A program made the position numbers and the translations under genes. From positions 1 through 8,528 of the forward strand of contig JBKPDV010000160.1 of the NCBI GenBank assembly GCA_046728075.1: a stretch of DNA of 8,528 nucleotides, read 5' to 3'. The stretch is from JBKPDV01 sp046728075 (GTDB lineage: Bacteria; Acidobacteriota; Thermoanaerobaculia; UBA5066; Gp7-AA6). Shown in pieces: positions 4,265-8,528 of the stretch; the first letter of the stretch is position 1, and each line of letters starts with the position of its first letter. The notes beneath the pieces were generated by a model, which saw only the letters and a list, made by a program, of their open reading frames with translations, was not told the DNA's origin and ran no database searches.

Positions 4265-5810
4265 GAACAAACCAACGACATTCGGTGAGCTGAAGGCGAA
4301 CGGGTACAAGCCGCGCGGGGTGAAGGAAGAGCTGCGCGGCAATCTGCGCGAGGCTCTCGCGCGCGGGGAGAACCCGTTCGAAGGGATTCACGGCTACGAG
4401 CGCACGGTCCTGCCGGCCCTGCACAATGCCATCCTCTCCAAGCACGACCTGCTGCTGCTCGGCCTGCGGGGCCAGGCGAAGACGCGGCTCTTGCGGATGC
4501 TGGTGAACCTGCTCGATCCCGAGATTCCGGCGATCGCCGGAAGCGAGCTCAACGAGGACCCCTTCCTGCCGATCACGAAGTACGGACGCCGGACTCTCGC
4601 CGAGAAAGGAGACGCGGCCCCGATCGTTTGGATCGACCGCTCCGAGCGCTACCGGGAGAAGCTCGCCACGCCGGACGTGACGATCGCGGACCTGATCGGC
4701 GATATCGATCCGATCAAGGCGGCGACGGAGCGCCGTTCCTACTCGGACGAGGAGGTCATCCATTACGGCATCGTCCCGCGAACGAACCGGGGAATCTTTG
4801 CGATCAACGAGCTGCCGGACTTGCAGCCGCGCATCCAGGTCGGCCTCCTGAACATCCTGGAGGAACGGGACCTGCAGATCCGCGGATTTCCCGTGCGGAT
4901 TCCGCTCGACATCCTGCTCGTCTTCTCGGCCAACCCGGAGGACTACACCAACCGCGGGAACATCATCACGCCGTTGAAGGACCGCATCTCGTCCCAGATC
5001 CTGACGCACTACCCCGACGACGTGAAGGTGGCGGCAAAGATCACCGCCCAGGAGGCCTGGGTCGATCGGGACGATCAACCCCAGATCGAGATCCCCGACT
5101 TCTTCCGCGAGCTGATCGAGGAGATCGCGTTCGCGGCCCGGCAGAGCGAGTTCGTCGATCAGTCTTCCGGCGTCTCCGCCCGTATGCCGATCTCCGCCAT
5201 CGAGATCCTCGCCTCCAATCTGGAGCGCCGCGGCCTGAAGCACCGGGAGAAACGGGTTCTCCCCCGCCTCTGCGATCTGCCGGCGACGCTCCCCGCCATC
5301 ACGGGGAAGGTCGAGATGGTATACGAAGGGGAGCAGCAGGGTGCCGAGGTCGTAGCCAAGAAGCTGATCGGCACGGCCGTCAAAAAACTGTTCGACGCGA
5401 AGTTTCCGGCTCCCGATTCCGGACGCCCGACTCAACGGCGCCGCGAAGAGCTCGAAGACGGGATGGAAGAGACGCCGGGCGCCCGCCGAATGCGTTCTCA
5501 GACTCCCCCGGAAAAGATTCACCCGCTCTACGAGCCGATCGTCGAATGGTTCGCGGCCGGAAACAAGATCACGATTTCCGACGACTCGCCCTTTGCGGAG
5601 CACTTCGCGTCGCTCAACGGGGTTCCGGGCCTCTGCAAGGCCGTCGAGGAGCACTTCGCTCCCGCCACGCAGGAGGAGCGCGCCGTCGGCATGGAGCTCG
5701 TCCTCGAAGGGCTGACGCAGCACCTGAAGATTGCGCGGCAGGATCTGGACTCGAAGGTGTCTTATGCCGAGATGTTGAAGTTCAACTTGGTCCGATCGAG
5801 AACGAACTAG
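4263..5810 (+). CDS. MoxR/magnesium-chelatase-like AAA+ ATPase
   Basis: A 515-residue AAA+ ATPase, longer than typical MoxR proteins (about 320-390). The Walker A motif is G67-LRGQA-K73-T74. The Walker B region is GIFAINEL (177-184), with Asn182-Glu183 in place of the usual Asp-Glu. Sensor 1 is N224 in FSANPEDYTN, and R241 in TPLKDRI is an arginine-finger candidate. The helical lid follows to about residue 345. Residues 385-440 form a charged, probably flexible linker, then a helical C-terminal domain of unknown role. Such ATPases usually pair with a VWA protein and remodel or load cofactors onto a target complex, as in RavA/ViaA or BchI/BchD. The VWA partner lies at 6668, beyond an aldolase gene. 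Initiation at ATG 4263 is directly at the end of a heptamer array. The stop TAG is followed at once, in the same frame, by the next gene's TTG. Confidence 0.87.
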   Translation: MNKPTTFGELKANGYKPRGVKEELRGNLREALARGENPFEGIHGYERTVLPALHNAILSKHDLLLLGLRGQAKTRLLRMLVNLLDPEIPAIAGSELNEDPFLPITKYGRRTLAEKGDAAPIVWIDRSERYREKLATPDVTIADLIGDIDPIKAATERRSYSDEEVIHYGIVPRTNRGIFAINELPDLQPRIQVGLLNILEERDLQIRGFPVRIPLDILLVFSANPEDYTNRGNIITPLKDRISSQILTHYPDDVKVAAKITAQEAWVDRDDQPQIEIPDFFRELIEEIAFAARQSEFVDQSSGVSARMPISAIEILASNLERRGLKHREKRVLPRLCDLPATLPAITGKVEMVYEGEQQGAEVVAKKLIGTAVKKLFDAKFPAPDSGRPTQRRREELEDGMEETPGARRMRSQTPPEKIHPLYEPIVEWFAAGNKITISDDSPFAEHFASLNGVPGLCKAVEEHFAPATQEERAVGMELVLEGLTQHLKIARQDLDSKVSYAEMLKFNLVRSRTN

Positions 5811-6566
5811 TTGACTTCAGACTTTCGCCAGCGAGTTCTGGAGCGCGAGCCCCTCCTCGGCTGCTTTCTTACCTGGCCCACCGCTGGCGTGGCGGAGCTC
5901 CTCGCTCTCGCGCAGTTCGACTTCCTCGTTCTGGACACCGAGCACGGATTCTTTTCGATCGAGTCGGTCGAGCGAATGGTCATCGCGGCGGACGGGGCCG
6001 GGATTCCCTCGATCGTGCGCGTGCCGTCCTGTCTCGCGGCCGAGGTCGGAAGGAGCCTCGACGCCGGCGCCGCCGGGATCCTCTTTCCGAGAGGGGATGG
6101 CGCCGCGATGGTGCGCGCGGCGATCGAGTCCGCGAAGTTTCCTCCCGCTGGAAAACGGGGTCTCGGAGGCGTTCGGGCCAACCGTTACGGCTCGATTCCG
6201 CTCGACCAGTTCGTGCGAGAGGCCAACGAGCGGACCGTCATGGTCGCCCAGATCGAGACGGCCAGCGCGCTGGCGGAAGTCGACCAGATCGCATCCGAAC
6301 CCGGCCTGGACGTCCTCTTCGTTGGGCCCAACGACCTCACGCAGGCTCTCGGCGTCCCCGGCCAGTACGCAGATCCGCGGTACAAGCAGGCCTTCGAGAA
6401 GATCGCCCGCCAGGCGCAGGCTTCCCGCAAAGCCGCCGGCATCATGCTCGGCCGCGCCGACCAAATCTCCGGACTTCGAGAGATCGGATACACCTTCTTT
6501 CCGGCGAGCGACCGAGCGCTCTTTCTGGAATCGGCACGCGCGTGGAGGGCGGCCCTGAGCCGGTAA
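5811..6566 (+). CDS. HpcH/HpaI-family class II pyruvate aldolase
   Basis: A 251-residue cytoplasmic aldolase of the HpcH/HpaI family, which cleaves 2-keto-3-deoxy or 4-hydroxy-2-keto acids to pyruvate and an aldehyde with a divalent metal. Catalytic positions match Escherichia coli HpaI by number: H45 (LDTEH), R70 (IVRVPS), D84 (SLDAG), Q147 and E149 (AQIET) and D175 (VGPNDL), with PPAGKRG for substrate binding. Length equals the family norm. The exact substrate (2-keto-3-deoxyrhamnonate, 4-hydroxy-2-ketoheptanedioate or another) cannot be told. The TTG start sits immediately after the ATPase TAG in the same frame; no earlier start is possible, and the next start codons would cut into the barrel. 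With no Shine-Dalgarno, translation probably depends on reinitiation. Its place between an AAA+ and a VWA gene is unusual and unexplained. Confidence 0.9.
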   Translation: MTSDFRQRVLEREPLLGCFLTWPTAGVAELLALAQFDFLVLDTEHGFFSIESVERMVIAADGAGIPSIVRVPSCLAAEVGRSLDAGAAGILFPRGDGAAMVRAAIESAKFPPAGKRGLGGVRANRYGSIPLDQFVREANERTVMVAQIETASALAEVDQIASEPGLDVLFVGPNDLTQALGVPGQYADPRYKQAFEKIARQAQASRKAAGIMLGRADQISGLREIGYTFFPASDRALFLESARAWRAALSR

Positions 6567-6568
6567 AC

Positions 6569-6589
6569 GGAAGACGGGAGACGGAAGAC
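6569..6589 (+). repeat. GGAAGAC-type 7-bp tandem array after the aldolase gene
   Basis: Three heptamers at 6569, 6576 and 6583 read GGAAGAC, GGGAGAC and GGAAGAC. They begin three bases after the aldolase stop codon. The array provides the left arm of a 10-bp inverted repeat with sequence at 6610-6619. Confidence 0.7.
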
Positions 6590-6619
6590 GACTGCGCCCT
6601 TCGCCTCTGCTCCCGTCTT
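6571..6619 (+). terminator. 10-bp inverted repeat between the aldolase and VWA genes
   Basis: AAGACGGGAG (6571-6580) pairs perfectly with CTCCCGTCTT (6610-6619), leaving a 29-base loop. No T-run follows, so it is not a textbook intrinsic terminator. It could slow transcription, protect an upstream mRNA end, or be a by-product of inverted repeat units of the GGAAGAC class. Confidence 0.4.
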
Positions 6620-6620
6620 T

Positions 6621-6655
6621 CGACTACGGACTACGGACTACCGACTACCGACTAA
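6621..6655 (+). repeat. GGACTAC-type 7-bp tandem array just before the VWA gene
   Basis: Five heptamers start at 6621, 6628, 6635, 6642 and 6649: CGACTAC, GGACTAC, GGACTAC, CGACTAC and CGACTAA. The array ends 12 bp before the TTG start of the VWA gene. Its last unit merges into TAAAAT (6653-6658), a possible -10 box, so it may contribute to a promoter for the VWA gene. Confidence 0.85.
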
Positions 6656-6658
6656 AAT
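6653..6658 (+). promoter_or_regulatory. Possible -10 box of the VWA gene
   Basis: TAAAAT overlaps the final unit of the heptamer array and lies nine bases before the TTG start at 6668, which would leave almost no leader. No -35 consensus is evident inside the array. This is weaker than the TATAAT before 3708. Confidence 0.3.
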
Positions 6659-6667
6659 GGCCTCCTC

Positions 6668-7753
6668 TTGAGATACCGCTACTCCGACTACCCCGTCGAT
6701 CTGCTCCGTGCCCTCCTGACCTATCAGGAGCTGGTCAAGCTCTTCCTTCAGCTCGTTCTCCAGACTGGCGGCGACGTCGAAGAGGCGCTGAAGTGGCTGA
6801 AGTATCTCCAGGAGCGCGGGATCATCGATCCCGGCATCGACCTCGACCAATTCCGAAAGGAACTGCAGAAGAACGAGATCGTGGAGGAGCGCAACGGGGC
6901 CCTCGCCCTCTCCGCCGCGGGAGAGCGGCATATCCGGCGCGCTGCTCTGGAGGAGATCTTTACCTCGCTGTCCAAGGCGGGCGCGGGTTACCACGCCGTC
7001 CCCCGGGCGGGCGCGGGAGGCGAGCTCCTTCCCGAGACGCGCGCCTACGAGTTCGGAGACAACCCGACTGCCATCGACGGGCCGCGCACGATCGGCAACG
7101 CCGTTCGCCGCGATGCGGAGGAAATCGCGCTACGCCCGGAGGACTTCGAGGTCCACGAGGAGGAGCACCTGACCTCCTGCGCCACGGTGCTCGCGATCGA
7201 CATCTCCCATTCCATGATCCTCTACGGCGAGGATCGGTTCACTCCGGCCAAGAAGGTCGCGCTGGCGATGGTGGAGCTCATCCAGTCCAAGTACCCGAAG
7301 GACTCGATCGAAGTCCTTCTCTTCGGCGACGACGCGAAGCGCGTTCCCATTTCCGAGATCTCGAAGACTCAGGTCGGACCCTTCCACACGAACACCCGGG
7401 CCGGCCTCGGCCTCGCACGCAAGATCCTCCAGCACAAGAAGAACCCGAACAAGCAGATCTTCCTGATCACCGACGGCAAGCCCTCGGCCATCTGGGATCG
7501 CGGTCATCTCTACAAGAATCCGTTCGGATTGGACTTGAAGATCGTCAACCGCACCCTCGAAGAGGCGGACGCGTGCCGCCGCGACGGGATCACGATCACG
7601 ACCTTCATGATCGCGACCGACAGCTACCTGGTCGACTTCGTCGAGAAGCTGACGAAGATCAACCGCGGCCGCGCCTACTACGCCTCTCCGTACAACCTGG
7701 CGGAGTTCCTCTTCACCGACTACATCCGAAACCGCAAGAAGTTCCTGCATTGA
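6668..7753 (+). CDS. VWA-domain protein, probable partner of the AAA+ ATPase
   Basis: A 361-residue protein with a C-terminal von Willebrand A domain (about 170-350). The MIDAS metal site is complete: D178-I-S180-H-S182, a threonine in HTNTRAGLG (T241 or T243) and D269 in FLITDGKP. The N-terminal 110 residues are helical, with a hydrophobic start (LLRALLTYQELVKLFLQLVL) that is amphipathic rather than clearly membrane-spanning, followed by a Gly-rich linker (AGAGYHAVPRAGAGGELLP). There is no signal peptide. VWA proteins of this layout act with MoxR-like ATPases as target adaptors, and the ATPase lies at 4263 in the same run of genes. TTG 6668 is the only possible start, because the frame has a stop at 6653-6655 and no other start codon intervenes. 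It begins after a heptamer array without a Shine-Dalgarno. Its stop overlaps the next gene's TTG. Confidence 0.87.
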   Translation: MRYRYSDYPVDLLRALLTYQELVKLFLQLVLQTGGDVEEALKWLKYLQERGIIDPGIDLDQFRKELQKNEIVEERNGALALSAAGERHIRRAALEEIFTSLSKAGAGYHAVPRAGAGGELLPETRAYEFGDNPTAIDGPRTIGNAVRRDAEEIALRPEDFEVHEEEHLTSCATVLAIDISHSMILYGEDRFTPAKKVALAMVELIQSKYPKDSIEVLLFGDDAKRVPISEISKTQVGPFHTNTRAGLGLARKILQHKKNPNKQIFLITDGKPSAIWDRGHLYKNPFGLDLKIVNRTLEEADACRRDGITITTFMIATDSYLVDFVEKLTKINRGRAYYASPYNLAEFLFTDYIRNRKKFLH

Positions 7754-8217
7754 CCCTCTGGGCGGTCGCCGCCGCCGCTGTCCTGCTGCTCGCCTCGCTG
7801 CTTCTCGTGGCGCGCCGGGCCCTCACGCGAGCGCAGGACCGTCTCGCCCAGTCCCGGCTGGAAGCCGGCGGACCCGAGTGGAAGCTTCTGACGCGCGCCG
7901 ACCTCGTCGTCTCGAGATACCGCCGCCTGCCCGGGATCCTCGGCCTGACGGAGGACGCGCTCGTGTTCGAAGGAATCTTCGGCGAGCGCGAAGTCGTCGC
8001 CACGTCGCGGATCCAGAAGATCGCGACGGGCCGCAGGATGGCGAGCGGCCGCAAGCTCGTTCGCCTGGAGGTCCTGCGCGTCACGCGGTCGGCCGGCGAC
8101 GAGCTCGAATTCGTGTTGTCGGGGGCCTCCGTCTCCGCCTGGCGGAGCCATCTCGGCCTCTGGGCAGCCCGGGAGCGCCAGGCCGATGCGGATCGGGTCA
8201 GCCCGGGACGAGGCTGA
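7750..8217 (+). CDS. Small membrane-anchored protein with a possible PH-like cytoplasmic domain
   Basis: A 155-residue protein of unrecognised family. Residues 2-21 (TLWAVAAAAVLLLASLLLVA) form one transmembrane helix, followed by Arg-rich ARRALTRAQDR, which by the positive-inside rule places the rest in the cytoplasm. Residues about 60-140 look like alternating beta strands ending in a helix (GLTEDALVFEG, EVVATSRIQKI, KLVRLEVLRVTR, ELEFVLSG, WRSHLGLWAA), which resembles a bacterial PH/GRAM-like fold. The fold is inferred from pattern only. Start TTG 7750-7752 shares TTGA with the VWA stop codon (7751-7753), so the two genes are translationally coupled and probably act together. The frame is open upstream, but that is a shadow of the VWA gene. 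It may tether the AAA+/VWA system to the membrane, which is inference. Confidence 0.72.
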   Translation: MTLWAVAAAAVLLLASLLLVARRALTRAQDRLAQSRLEAGGPEWKLLTRADLVVSRYRRLPGILGLTEDALVFEGIFGEREVVATSRIQKIATGRRMASGRKLVRLEVLRVTRSAGDELEFVLSGASVSAWRSHLGLWAARERQADADRVSPGRG

Positions 8218-8238
8218 AGCCAAGGGAACGGCGCTAAC

Positions 8239-8528
8239 ATGATCGCAGTGAGAAACGCCGCAGCCCTCATTCTGGTGCTCCTGTTGTCGGCGGGCGCGGC
8301 CGCGGCACAGACCCGCTCGAGCGGCCGCTCCGGGCGCGCACGCAAAGCGACGCCGACGCCGAGGCCAACCCTTCGGTACGACGCTGCCCGGGCCGCAGAA
8401 TCGCGGTGGGCCGGGGAGCCGATCTCCCTCGACGTCAAGGATGCTGATCTGCGGGACATCCTCCACACCTTCTCGCAGCTGACCGGGCTCAACATGGCCA
8501 TCGATCCCGACGTCCACGGATCCGTAAC
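8239..8528 (+). CDS. Secretin-like protein (PilQ/GspD family), N-terminal 96 residues only (right edge)
   Basis: The gene starts at ATG 8239 and runs off the right edge. Residues 1-23 are a signal peptide (MIAVRNAAALILVLLLSAGAAAA, cleavage before QTR). A basic, Pro/Thr-rich linker follows to about residue 55. Then ISLDVKDADLRDILHTFSQL and TGLNMAIDPDVHGSVT match the STN/secretin N-terminal domain found in PilQ, GspD and TonB-dependent transducers; the wording is closest to PilQ of type IV pili. The protein would be exported and, if complete, would form an outer-membrane channel. The secretin core lies outside the window, so PilQ versus GspD versus another STN protein is undecided. A weak AAGGGA at 8222-8227 lies 11 bases upstream. 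It follows the membrane-anchored gene by 21 bp and is probably in the same transcript. Confidence 0.8.
   Translation, partial: MIAVRNAAALILVLLLSAGAAAAQTRSSGRSGRARKATPTPRPTLRYDAARAAESRWAGEPISLDVKDADLRDILHTFSQLTGLNMAIDPDVHGSV

Noticed and set aside
4194..5723. Long minus-strand open frame (509 codons) opposite the ATPase gene
   Set aside because: It is the antisense of a clear AAA+ gene. Its protein is Arg/Asp/Leu low-complexity, and its C-terminal end translates the AGTGACA array into repeated Leu-Val-Thr-type peptides.
4628..6655. Long plus-strand open frame (675 codons) spanning the ATPase-aldolase junction
   Set aside because: Shifted-frame shadow: Arg/Ala/Pro-rich, no domain, and it crosses two well-supported genes. 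High GC keeps it free of stops.
6793..7749. Plus-strand frame opening ahead of the membrane-anchored gene
   Set aside because: Shifted shadow of the VWA gene; only the part from TTG 7750 has a membrane helix and protein-like strands.

Overview
The window is GC-rich, gene-dense bacterial chromosome. It holds nine complete protein genes plus one cut off at each edge. Uniformly G/C-ending codons, frequent TTG/GTG starts, the first gene's style (signal peptide followed by a 'WLRVETAHFTLYGDA'-type start) and the secretin at the right edge suggest an Acidobacteriota-like soil or sediment lineage. That placement is inference; there is no rRNA or other decisive marker.

Left part, minus strand (1-1970): reading leftward from 1970 there is a 70-residue cysteine-rich, probably zinc-binding protein, then moaA (GTP 3',8-cyclase of molybdenum cofactor synthesis), an unrecognised 101-residue protein, and the start of an exported protein that leaves the window. 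moaA appears to have its own promoter, with a TAGAAT box six bases before its GTG.

Divergent control region (1971-2133): about 160 bp with eight copies of the half-site TTCGC/GCGAA, including one perfect 12-bp palindrome and two TTCGC-N5-GCGAA elements exactly 22 bp apart. It lies upstream of a 509-residue regulator of the ScfR/RamB/PrpR type (XRE helix-turn-helix, degenerate IrrE-like domain, C-terminal cysteine cluster). The layout predicts autoregulation and perhaps shared control of the divergent zinc-protein/moaA genes.

Right part, plus strand (3708-8528): a cytoplasmic thioredoxin-fold CPTC protein (GTG directly behind a perfect TATAAT box, probably leaderless); a MoxR/magnesium-chelatase-like AAA+ ATPase; an HpcH/HpaI-family pyruvate aldolase starting on the codon right after the ATPase stop; a VWA protein with an intact MIDAS site; a small membrane-anchored protein overlapping the VWA gene; and the start of a PilQ/GspD-like secretin. 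AAA+ and VWA proteins commonly work as a chaperone-like pair, so the aldolase between them and the membrane protein coupled to the VWA gene make an unusual unit.

The most unusual non-coding signal is four tandem arrays with a 7-bp period (AGCTGTC-, AGTGACA-, GGAAGAC- and GGACTAC-type units). They lie in three gaps between co-directional genes, and in each gap the array nearest the downstream gene ends within about 12 bp of its start. Units differ between loci, but each contains GAC or its complement. One GGTAGTCCG in the tlpA-moxR gap is the exact reverse complement of a stretch of the array before the VWA gene, linking the loci.
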